The notes beneath the pieces were generated by a model. That model was not told the DNA's origin, did no database searches, and worked only from the letters and a program-made list of their open reading frames with translations. This document shows positions 1 through 5,532 of a DNA stretch of 7,989 nucleotides, piece after piece. Position 1 is the first letter of the stretch, and each line of letters begins with the position of its first letter. This stretch comes from an uncultured Victivallaceae bacterium (GTDB lineage Bacteria > Verrucomicrobiota > Lentisphaeria > Victivallales > Victivallaceae), in contig CAKUKT010000110.1 in NCBI GenBank assembly GCA_934663655.1, positions 1-7,989 on the forward strand, given 5' to 3'. The translations under genes were made by a program, and so were the position numbers.

Positions 1-555
1 GCGCTGATTGTGCGCGGCATAACTCCTGATTATGGGAAGACGGCTTTTGTCGCCCACCGGGCTCAGAAAATTTCCGGGCGGGAATTTCCGGAGATAGACA
101 TCTTTCGTGAACTTGAACTTGAGTTCAGGGACGATCACCGTGGAGAACTTTTCACCCCCGACCGGGTGGAAATGACGGCGCAGTTCGATGCGATTTCCAA
201 CCATCCGAAAAACTTCATTCTCGCTGGAAAAATCGCCTCGTTTCTGTTGAAAAACCTCGTCGACAATGTGCCTCAACCCTACACTTACGATGTTTTTCGT
301 TCGGTTCTGTGCCAGCTTTCCACAGATGAGCCGGAGTGGAGCCTCGAACAATGCGCAGTGGTGTTCAAAACCGCTTACCTTTACGAAAACGGATTGCTGC
401 CGGAATCACGGGATCCGCGCGTTAATGAATTTATCGAAAATATCGTCGCTTCCGGAATCGAAAACAGCCCGCTTCCGGATTGTTCGCATGATTATTGGCG
501 AAAACTGCATCTCTGGCTGAACCGCATAATTGACTATCATAAATTGCGTCGATAA
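1..555 (+). CDS. recO: Probable DNA repair protein RecO, 5' end cut by window edge
   Basis: RecO helps load RecA on SSB-coated single-stranded DNA in RecF-pathway repair, acting in the cytoplasm. The reading frame is open from base 1 (first residues ALIVRG) to a TAA at 553-555, so the true start probably lies a few codons upstream; the GTG at 10 is unlikely to be the start. The opening segment (ALIVRG...YGKTAFVAHRAQKISG) fits the RecO N-terminal OB-fold. The following PEIDIFRELELEF...GELFTPDRVEM stretch, the helical part (LAGKIASFLLKNL, VPQPYTYDVFRSVL) and the YENGLLPE segment fit the RecO C-terminal helical domain. The visible part is about 184 residues, shorter than the roughly 240 usual for the family. 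The C-terminus lacks the paired CxxC cysteines found in many RecO proteins and has a single cysteine in PDCSHDYW. The assignment rests on pattern resemblance only. No terminator with a T-run follows it. Confidence 0.6.
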   Translation, partial: ALIVRGITPDYGKTAFVAHRAQKISGREFPEIDIFRELELEFRDDHRGELFTPDRVEMTAQFDAISNHPKNFILAGKIASFLLKNLVDNVPQPYTYDVFRSVLCQLSTDEPEWSLEQCAVVFKTAYLYENGLLPESRDPRVNEFIENIVASGIENSPLPDCSHDYWRKLHLWLNRIIDYHKLRR

Positions 556-598
556 ACAACCGGCCGGGTGGAGAATTTCTCCGCGTTGTGACCGGCAT

Positions 599-604
599 GG
601 AGGG
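599..604 (+). promoter_or_regulatory. Ribosome binding site deciding the start at 610
   Basis: GGAGGG lies 5 bases before the ATG at 610. An in-frame GTG at 604 overlaps this site and so cannot be the start if the site is used. Confidence 0.7.
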
Positions 605-609
605 TGAAA

Positions 610-1086
610 ATGATAAATCCGCTGATGAAGATATTCACGATGGCATTTTTATGTTTGACCGTTTCGGCAATGTCCGGTTGTGCTCCCCGGGTAGTGGTTA
701 ACGGCAACAGTTACGTGGCGCTGACTTCCGAGGAGGAGAGCATGCTCAAGGCAATAGCGCTCAAAACCCTGGAAAACAATGTCGGCAGGAGCGTCAGGGA
801 AAGCGAATTTCGTTTTGCGAAAGCCAACGATCCAACTCTGATCATCGACTATTCCGGGGATCGTTACGGTGATGCGCGGGTTTCCTGGCAGATGCCGACC
901 CGGAAAATCACGCTGGTTTTCAAGGGGGAGCTGCTCAGTGACCACATGGAGTGCCTCATGCAGACGGTGGACAATCAGCCGGAATTGATCGATTTCACTG
1001 ATGTTCCGATTTCCAAATCGATAAAGGGGGTACCGCCGAAACCGCCGCGGGAAATGAAACGTTCATCGTCGACGATTGTCAGGTAG
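610..1086 (+). CDS. Small predicted lipoprotein, unknown function
   Basis: This 158-residue protein starts at ATG 610, behind GGAGGG. It has a short lipoprotein-type signal: a basic residue (K7), a hydrophobic stretch (about residues 8-21) and a lipobox-like MSGC with C24 as the predicted lipidated cysteine. The methionine at the -3 position of the lipobox is less common than leucine but tolerated. The mature part (APRVVVNGNSYVALT...) is polar and holds a predicted alpha/beta region with no catalytic motif that I recognise, then a basic, proline-rich C-terminal tail (VPPKPPREMKR...). It should be exported and anchored to a membrane by its lipid. It sits 54 bases after recO and 92 bases before another membrane-anchored protein, so cotranscription is possible. 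I do not recognise the family. Confidence 0.75.
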   Translation: MINPLMKIFTMAFLCLTVSAMSGCAPRVVVNGNSYVALTSEEESMLKAIALKTLENNVGRSVRESEFRFAKANDPTLIIDYSGDRYGDARVSWQMPTRKITLVFKGELLSDHMECLMQTVDNQPELIDFTDVPISKSIKGVPPKPPREMKRSSSTIVR

Positions 1087-1094
1087 TGCCGATG

Positions 1095-1121
1095 CGGTTC
1101 CGCGCTGCCATAGCGCAACCG
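1095..1121 (+). other. Intergenic stem-loop between two envelope-protein genes
   Basis: CGGTT and GCGCT (left arm, with a two-base CC bulge) pair with AGCGC and AACCG (right arm) around a five-base loop, GCCAT. That gives 10 base pairs directly after the lipoprotein stop codon. No T-run follows on either strand, so it is not a standard intrinsic terminator. It could protect the 3' end of an mRNA or be chance. Confidence 0.35.
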
Positions 1122-1178
1122 GAGGTTTCGAAAAAAGATTCGTCGCCATAACAGGCCGGATGATAACAGGATAACAAA

Positions 1179-1703
1179 ATGAATTTCAGAAAAATTCCGC
1201 ATCCACTGATCTGGATTGTGGCGGCGGTTATATTGCTGGTGGCCGGAGGATATATCTATTATCTGCGCAACATGACCGATGAGGCAAAAATCCGCGATGT
1301 GCTTGAAACGTTGTGCGACATCGGCACCAAGTCCGGCGAGGGAGCCGCGGCCACGGCGTTGAAGCTTAAATCGCTGGAAAAGATATTTGCTCCGGAAGTG
1401 GACATCAATCTTGACGACCGGATATTTGCCGGTAAAGTCAAGCAGACGGAGTTGACCGGAGATGTGGTTCGATTTCGGGCGATCTTTGACCGGGTGAAAA
1501 TCGGCATGCGCGATCTGGAGATAAAGGTGGAAGGTCCGGAACAGGCGGAGGCGGTTTTCACCGGATCCCTTGATGGAGTCGGCAAAAGCGGTGGCGGCGT
1601 CGGTACGGTTTCGGAGGTCAGGGATATTTTCTGCAAACTTGAGAAGATCGACGGCGACTGGAAAATAAATTCGCTGAGCGTGCAGAATATTCTGCAGAAA
1701 TAA
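1179..1703 (+). CDS. Membrane-anchored NTF2/SnoaL-like protein, unknown function
   Basis: This is a 174-residue protein starting at ATG 1179, preceded by CAGGA seven bases upstream. It has one N-terminal transmembrane or uncleaved signal segment (residues about 10-29, IWIVAAVILLVAGGYIYYL), with basic residues R4 and K5 before it, so the bulk should lie outside the cytoplasm. The soluble part begins with a helix (TDEAKIRDVLETLC). It then shows a pattern typical of NTF2-like folds: LEKIFAPEVDINL, a run of alternating strands (RDLEIKVEGPEQAEAVFTGSL) and a closing strand pair with the common GDWKINSLSV ending (residues 159-168). A glycine-rich turn sits at 134-142. NTF2-like domains are used as enzymes and as passive binding domains. 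No catalytic residues can be assigned, so function is unknown. The fold call is an inference. Confidence 0.75.
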   Translation: MNFRKIPHPLIWIVAAVILLVAGGYIYYLRNMTDEAKIRDVLETLCDIGTKSGEGAAATALKLKSLEKIFAPEVDINLDDRIFAGKVKQTELTGDVVRFRAIFDRVKIGMRDLEIKVEGPEQAEAVFTGSLDGVGKSGGGVGTVSEVRDIFCKLEKIDGDWKINSLSVQNILQK

Positions 1704-1737
1704 CCAATTTTCCAGAAGGAAACAGCAGTTGGTTTTT
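1702..1737 (+). terminator. Possible weak intrinsic terminator
   Basis: Right after the stop codon of the NTF2-like gene, AACCAA (1702-1707) pairs with TTGGTT (1729-1734), followed by TTT and then CTTT. An inner TTTCC/GGAAA pair (1709-1713 with 1718-1722) closes on a four-base loop. The T-rich tail suits an intrinsic terminator, but the outer stem is AT-rich and an unpaired CAGCAG lies on one side, so it may be weak. Confidence 0.4.
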
Positions 1738-1946
1738 CTTTGGATTCGATCAGGACCACATTTCCGGAAGTCAGGCTCAAAAGGAAGTTTTCACCCTGGT
1801 CGTCATCTCCGGAAGCGGAAATAACGCTGAACTTTCCGGCCGGCTGCGCGCAAGAAGATCCTTGATGTCGCCGGAGAAATCGGATTATCCTGCCGGTAAA
1901 AAGTTCAAAAAGCCGATATTTACAGAAGAAACAAAATCAGGTTGCC
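1738..1946. other. No gene seen
   Basis: About 210 bases with no start codon plus ribosome binding site leading to a plausible protein on either strand. Short stretches stay open in several frames, but none looks like a recognisable family. Together with the broken gene that follows, this may be decayed sequence. A possible start context for the next entry (CAGG, 1938-1942) lies at its end. Confidence 0.4.
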
Positions 1947-2285
1947 ATGAACGAAGAGTATGTAATCAGGCGCGCTTCCCGAACCGGTAACGGCGGCGCC
2001 GAGAAATGGGATTCATCGTTTTGGGATGGAGCATCGGAACTGGAGTTGAGTTACGTTTTTCCGGAGAGTTCGTCAAACCGTCCGGAGACTCGGATCAAAA
2101 TGCTCTACGATGATTCATACATTTACGGTCGTTTCCGGGTATCCGGTGATCTCGCGGTCGCCGCGGCCGCCACCGTTGATCAGCAGATGGTCTGCCGCGA
2201 CAGCTTGCATATAGACAACCAAACCGGAGGAGATGATTTTTCCGGGAAAAGAAAAATTTCCGGTCGCCGGCAAATGTCGGCATGA
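1947..2285 (+). pseudogene. Truncated carbohydrate-binding family 9-like (CBM9-like) domain
   Basis: The 112-residue product begins like a CBM9-like domain of secreted or cytosolic carbohydrate-binding proteins. W21 and W26 fit the early W...FW.GA.EL pattern. RPETRIKMLYDDSYIYGRFRV (around residues 45-65) fits the family's RP-x-K-LYDD-x-x-IY-x-F-x-V strands. VCRDS (82-86) fits the conserved V-x-DS motif, which is normally followed by a strand reading like CVEFFV-x-P and then a YFNFE-type segment. Here the resemblance stops at about base 2205. The rest (LHIDNQTGG...) is low-complexity and unlike the family, and neither other forward frame resumes it. Family members are normally around 200 residues, so more than half is missing. 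The most likely explanation is a 3' deletion. The start has only a weak ribosome binding site. A short real gene of different function cannot be excluded. Confidence 0.45.
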
Positions 2286-2315
2286 TCCGGTTATTCGGCA
2301 ACGGGGAGGAAGAAA

Positions 2316-3446
2316 ATGAAAGTATTGATCATCGGCGGTGGAGTTGCCGCGTTTGAAGCCGCGCTGGCGGCCCGGACCGGGGATCCGGACGCGGAAATCA
2401 CGGTTTTTTCCAATGAATCGGTGGCGCCCTACCGGCGTCCGTCGCTTTCCGGGATGTTCGGAGAACTGCCGCCGGATCAGCGGTTTTATCTCAAGCCGAT
2501 GAAATTTTATTCCGACAACCAAATCGAACTGAAACTTGATTCCCCGGTGACGTCGATTGATACCGGGGCGAAAAAAGTTGTCCTTGCCGACGGTACCTCC
2601 CGGGAATACACCCGGTTGATAATTGCTTCCGGCGGAAGAGCGCGGCTGCCACAGCTGCCGGGAATTGACGATCCGCGGGTAATGACGCTGCGCAATTACG
2701 CCGACCTGCTGGAAATGCGCAACCGACTGGACAACGGGGTCCGGAAAGTTGTGATCGTCGGCGGCGGAGTACTCGGACTGGAACTCGCCGAAAGCCTGAT
2801 CTCCCGGGGGTGCCGGGTAACCATTCTGGAGGGATGTCCGGCACTGCTGCCGGGACGGCTCGATGCCGATGCGGCGAAGCTGGTACAGGAAAAACTTTCC
2901 CGAGTTGACGGGCTGAAGATGCGGTTCGGTGCGTTGGCCGAAAAGATTACCGGGGCCGGAATCGTGGTAAAAGAAGAGATTTTCGCCGCCGATCTTCTGG
3001 TGTTCTCGGTCGGCATGGTTCCCAACACCGAAATTGCTGCTGCGGCCGGAATCGAAGTCGTCAAGGCGATTCGGGTGGATGTATCGATGCGCAGTTCCGT
3101 GGCGGATGTTTTCGCCGCCGGTGACGCGGCTGAACTGAATGGCCGGGTTTATGGCCTTTACGCTGCCGCCCGGGAAATGGGAGCAACGGCAGGAGCCAAC
3201 GCCGTCGGCGGCGCGAAATGTTTTGCTCCGGCGCCTTCACCGGTGCGGATGTCGGCATTCGGAATCAAACTTTTCTCGATGGGAGAGATCGCCGGGGAAC
3301 GGAGCGAAGGCGGTCGGGATGGTGATTGCTACCGGCGGTTGTTCTACGATGCCCGGGGAGAGTTGTGCGGCGCCGTGGTTATCGGCGACATGGCGGCGGC
3401 GGCGGATCTGCAGCTGCGTCTCTCCGCGGGAGGATGTGGTTCCTGA
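2316..3446 (+). CDS. FAD/NAD(P)-dependent oxidoreductase, rubredoxin- or nitrite-reductase-like
   Basis: This 376-residue flavoprotein belongs to the pyridine nucleotide-disulfide oxidoreductase superfamily. The start at ATG 2316 follows GGGGAGGA (2303-2310). The N-terminal FAD-binding Rossmann motif is VLIIGGGVAAFEAA (3-16). SVAPYRRPSLS (35-45) is a conserved stretch typical of rubredoxin reductase, NirB and CoA-disulfide reductase relatives. LIIASGGRARLPQLPG (101-116) is the ATG-type motif. The NAD(P)-binding motif is VVIVGGGVLGLELAESL (145-161), and the second FAD contact is DVFAAGD (264-270). There is no redox-active CxxxxC motif near the N-terminus, so it is not a glutathione- or lipoamide-reductase type; it probably moves electrons from NAD(P)H to a small partner protein. 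The C-terminal domain (GIKLFSMGEI, 316-325; GELCGAVVIGDM, 348-359) is present and complete. No rubredoxin, flavodiiron protein or nitrite reductase gene is visible nearby, so the partner is unknown. Confidence 0.85.
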   Translation: MKVLIIGGGVAAFEAALAARTGDPDAEITVFSNESVAPYRRPSLSGMFGELPPDQRFYLKPMKFYSDNQIELKLDSPVTSIDTGAKKVVLADGTSREYTRLIIASGGRARLPQLPGIDDPRVMTLRNYADLLEMRNRLDNGVRKVVIVGGGVLGLELAESLISRGCRVTILEGCPALLPGRLDADAAKLVQEKLSRVDGLKMRFGALAEKITGAGIVVKEEIFAADLLVFSVGMVPNTEIAAAAGIEVVKAIRVDVSMRSSVADVFAAGDAAELNGRVYGLYAAAREMGATAGANAVGGAKCFAPAPSPVRMSAFGIKLFSMGEIAGERSEGGRDGDCYRRLFYDARGELCGAVVIGDMAAAADLQLRLSAGGCGS

Positions 3447-3527
3447 AGCGAAAAAAGATTAAAAAATTTCCCGGACTGAACAAAAAAATATGCACTATCC
3501 TGGTTAAAAGAATATAGTTTTTGTCAA

Positions 3528-3555
3528 TTGCTTTTGCCGAAGTTGGAATTATAGT
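3528..3555 (+). promoter_or_regulatory. Candidate sigma-70-type promoter for the isomerase gene
   Basis: TTGCTT (3528-3533) and TATAGT (3550-3555) are separated by 16 bases in an AT-rich stretch; an overlapping TATATT sits at 3555-3560. If used, transcription would start near 3562 and give a leader of about 165 bases that includes both repeat copies. The -35 match is only fair. Confidence 0.4.
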
Positions 3556-3601
3556 ATATTCGAAGACGGGCGGAAATGTTGCCGCTCGACCAGGTGATGC
3601 G

Positions 3602-3637
3602 GATAAATTGTGATGTTCTCCTCACGGTGGGAACACC
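3602..3637 (+). repeat. Repeat unit 1 (36 bp), two-copy direct repeat
   Basis: Begins GATAAATTGTGATG and ends GGTGGGAACACC. It matches unit 2 except for two substitutions and one missing T. It contains the imperfect dyad TGTGA-N8-TCACG (3609-3626). As RNA it could also form CGGUG-GGAA-CACCG (3626-3638 plus the next base), a short stem with a GNRA-type loop. That stem is not preserved in unit 2. Confidence 0.8.
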
Positions 3638-3670
3638 GCTTTTGAAGAAGCAATAAACTGGTTGAAAGAC

Positions 3671-3707
3671 GATAAATTTGTGATGCTCTCCTCACGATGG
3701 GAACACC
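3671..3707 (+). repeat. Repeat unit 2 (37 bp), two-copy direct repeat
   Basis: Begins GATAAATTTGTGATG and ends GATGGGAACACC, lying 33 bases after unit 1 and ending 19 bases before the isomerase start codon. The dyad TGTGA-N8-TCACG is kept exactly (3679-3696), while the two substitutions fall in the N8 core (T to C) and just after the dyad (G to A). Confidence 0.8.
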
Positions 3708-3726
3708 AGCAGAAAGGAACGGGGAA

Positions 3727-4533
3727 ATGATCAAGCGCAAACTGGCAGTGCAACTTTATTCGTTGCGGGAATTTTCGGAAAAGGATTTCGGAAAGGTGCT
3801 CGAAGATGTGGCGGCCATGGGCTACATCGGCGTGGAACCGGCCTGCGGATTTTATGGAATGACTCCGGCACAGTTCAAAAAGCGCATTGCCGATCTCGGG
3901 ATGACGATGTGTTCGTCGCACTATCCCTGGTGCAACAGTGTCGAGGATGTCAACAAATCCATCGATCTTGCCGGAGAACTCGGTCTTACTCAGCTGGTCT
4001 GCGGCTATAATTCGAAAGATTTCGCCGATCTCGACACGATCAAACGTACCGCCGACAACACCAATGCGATGATCGAAAAAGCGAAATCCGCCGGTCTGCA
4101 GATGTTTCAGCACAACCATTACTGGGAGTTCGAAAAGATCAACGGCGAACTCAAATATGATATCTACTGCAAACTTTGCCCGGAGGTGAGATTGCAGCTC
4201 GACTGCTTCTGGTCGATGAATCTCGGCGCCAACGATCCGGTGGAGATGATGAAGCATTTCGCCGACCGGGTCTATTTAATCCACATGAAGGATGGCGCCA
4301 AGCGGCAGAAGCAGGAGAAGGAACGGATCGTCAACGGCACCTTTGACCGCAAGATTGAACTTAATCCGCTCGGCGATGGCGAGATGGACATTCCGGCGAT
4401 TCTCGAAGTCGCTCCGGAACGTGTCGATACCATTATCGTCGAACTCGATTATTGTTCGATCGAGATGCATGAAGCGCTCAAGCGCAGCTACGATTATCTG
4501 GTCAAGTGCGGCGCCGGGTACGGTTCCAAATAA
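3727..4533 (+). CDS. Sugar phosphate isomerase/epimerase, xylose-isomerase-like TIM barrel (HNH-type)
   Basis: This 268-residue cytoplasmic protein of the xylose isomerase-like TIM-barrel family (AP endonuclease family 2 fold) probably isomerises, epimerises or dehydrates a sugar or keto-sugar. The start at ATG 3727 has AGGA eight bases upstream and gives the family-typical opening KLAVQLYSLREF (5-16). An in-frame ATG at 3697 lies inside the repeat without a binding site and was not chosen. Family landmarks include the AMGYIGVEPA segment (30-39), SSHYPW with H65, FQHNHYWEF (127-135), LQLDCFW with D159 (157-162), LIHMKDG with H186, K188 and D189 (184-190), a GDGEMDI turn (216-222) and VELDYC with E239 (238-243). 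E239, D159 and H186 fit the usual metal ligands. The strand-5 glutamate common in relatives is replaced by the HNH segment, so the metal site may differ. Substrate is unknown. It is monocistronic as far as seen: regulatory region before, strong terminator after. Confidence 0.88.
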   Translation: MIKRKLAVQLYSLREFSEKDFGKVLEDVAAMGYIGVEPACGFYGMTPAQFKKRIADLGMTMCSSHYPWCNSVEDVNKSIDLAGELGLTQLVCGYNSKDFADLDTIKRTADNTNAMIEKAKSAGLQMFQHNHYWEFEKINGELKYDIYCKLCPEVRLQLDCFWSMNLGANDPVEMMKHFADRVYLIHMKDGAKRQKQEKERIVNGTFDRKIELNPLGDGEMDIPAILEVAPERVDTIIVELDYCSIEMHEALKRSYDYLVKCGAGYGSK

Positions 4534-4559
4534 ACCGCGGCAGCTGCCGGAAACAGAAG

Positions 4560-4594
4560 ACCGCCGGAGTGGAAAACCTCCGGCGGTTTTTTTT
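4560..4594 (+). terminator. Strong intrinsic terminator after the isomerase gene
   Basis: ACCGCCGGAG (4560-4569) and CTCCGGCGGT (4578-4587) form a perfect 10 bp GC-rich stem with an eight-base loop, followed by a run of eight T (4587-4594). It lies 26 bases after the + strand stop. Read from the - strand, the stem is followed only by CTTCTGTTT, so it should end - strand transcripts less efficiently, although the convergent gene has no other terminator in the 30-base gap. Confidence 0.93.
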
Positions 4595-4623
4595 GCCCGG
4601 TTGATTCCAGCGCCGCGATGGTT

Positions 4624-5433
4624 TCACGGCTGCCGGAAACGGCGGCGGAATTCCAGCGCCTGGCGCAGAACCGAAGCGTGACGCAGGTAAGAAGCGCATT
4701 CATTCTGGAGGCTGCGCAGATTCGGCAGCGAACTCAGCCAGGAGGCGACACGATTCCAGTCGATGGCGCCGTCGCCGACCAGCAGATGTTCATCTTTGAC
4801 GCCGTGGTTGTCGTGGGCGTGGACAACGACAATTTTTTCGGACAGGGCGGTGACCTCGGGACGCTCGATCAGTTCCGCGAGCGAACATCCCAATGCCGTG
4901 GCGGCAAGGTTGGCGTGTCCGGTGTCGAAACAGCAGGCGAGCCACGGGGAATCGATCCGGTCGATGATCCGCTTGATGAAGTCGAAGGAGGCCGGGACGA
5001 AACCGTTTTCCAGCGCGATCACCACCCGGGAATCTTCCGCGGCCGAAAGCAGCATTTTCAACTGCCCGACGATCTCGTCGAACCGCTCTTCATCCAGTTT
5101 CAGATGGAAGGTGATGCTGTCGATCCCGAGCTGCCCCGCCGCCTGGATTACCCGGCTCTGGCCGGCGATCATGGCCGGAACGTCCGCCGCTGCGACGCCC
5201 GGATCCCACTTTTCACCGAAAGGAGCATGCGCACCGGCAAAACCGAGCCGGAATTTTTCAAACAGCTGCCGCAGGGTGACGATAAAATCCGGTTCAGTCA
5301 GCAGACGTTCGCTCCACTGGTGCATGAGAACCAGGTTTTCTGCGCCGCAGTCGGCATATTCGGAAAGCGTAACCGCCAACAGGGAATCCGGCACCAGCCC
5401 CCATTCAAAGAAATGCGAAATGACGTAAGACAT
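4624..5433 (-). CDS. Sugar phosphate isomerase/epimerase, xylose-isomerase-like TIM barrel (second type)
   Basis: This 269-residue TIM-barrel protein of the xylose isomerase-like family is only distantly similar to the other isomerase in the window. The start at 5433 follows a GGAGG ten bases upstream and gives MSYVISHFFEWG; the longer version from 5472 has no such site. Landmarks are AHAPFG with H69 (68-73), FHLKLD with H110 (109-114), VIALENG with E142 (138-144), CCFDTGHAN with D170 and H173 (167-175), VVHAHDNHGVKDEH with H205, H207 and D208 (203-216), the GDGAIDW turn (220-226) and NECASY with E245 (244-249). E142, D170, H205 or H207 and E245 match the divalent-metal site of D-tagatose 3-epimerase-like enzymes, so it is probably active. 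The HDNHGxKDEH...GDGxIDW block is common in the family and does not reveal the substrate. It lies 99 bases after the M16 peptidase gene on the same strand and is probably cotranscribed with it. Confidence 0.88.
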   Translation of the reverse strand: MSYVISHFFEWGLVPDSLLAVTLSEYADCGAENLVLMHQWSERLLTEPDFIVTLRQLFEKFRLGFAGAHAPFGEKWDPGVAAADVPAMIAGQSRVIQAAGQLGIDSITFHLKLDEERFDEIVGQLKMLLSAAEDSRVVIALENGFVPASFDFIKRIIDRIDSPWLACCFDTGHANLAATALGCSLAELIERPEVTALSEKIVVVHAHDNHGVKDEHLLVGDGAIDWNRVASWLSSLPNLRSLQNECASYLRHASVLRQALEFRRRFRQP

Positions 5434-5443
5434 GATCTTTATT

Positions 5444-5448
5444 CCTCC
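5444..5448 (-). promoter_or_regulatory. Ribosome binding site deciding the start at 5433
   Basis: GGAGG on the - strand, ten bases before the ATG at 5433. It sits between the longer candidate ATG (5472) and the chosen one, which supports the shorter protein. Confidence 0.75.
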
Positions 5449-5532
5449 GTGAAAATAACCGTTTTGGACCAAAATATGGTGCCGCTATCCCTGCGGATTT
5501 CCGCTGCCGCTTCCGGCAATTGGATAAGGGAT

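Larger units (their letters stand above)
3447..3726 (+). promoter_or_regulatory. AT-rich regulatory intergenic region upstream of isomerase
   Basis: This 280-base gap is clearly richer in A and T at its left half than the flanking genes. It holds a candidate promoter at about 3528-3555, two copies of a 36-37 bp repeat (3602-3637, 3671-3707) and a ribosome binding site (AGGA, 3715-3718). No protein gene is supported inside it. Confidence 0.6.

Noticed and set aside
568..584. Small hairpin GTGGAGA-ATT-TCTCCGC after recO considered as a terminator
   Set aside because: Loop of three bases, one wobble pair and no T-run after it.
1259..1780. - strand open frame of about 173 codons opposite the NTF2-like gene
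   Set aside because: Serine/threonine/proline-rich shadow product. Its first codons (SGNVVLIESKEKPTA) look protein-like but no start site supports them.
3602..3707. Firm annotation as a CRISPR array
   Set aside because: Only two units, differing from each other by two substitutions and an indel, and no cas genes; kept as a repeat and listed as a finding.
3697..3726. Upstream extension of the first isomerase to the ATG at 3697
   Set aside because: The ATG lies inside repeat unit 2 with no binding site before it, and the added residues do not fit the family's N-terminus.
3622..4257. - strand open frame of about 211 codons opposite the first isomerase
   Set aside because: Antisense to a gene with a well-placed ribosome binding site and family motifs; its end runs through the repeats, and nothing in it is recognisable.
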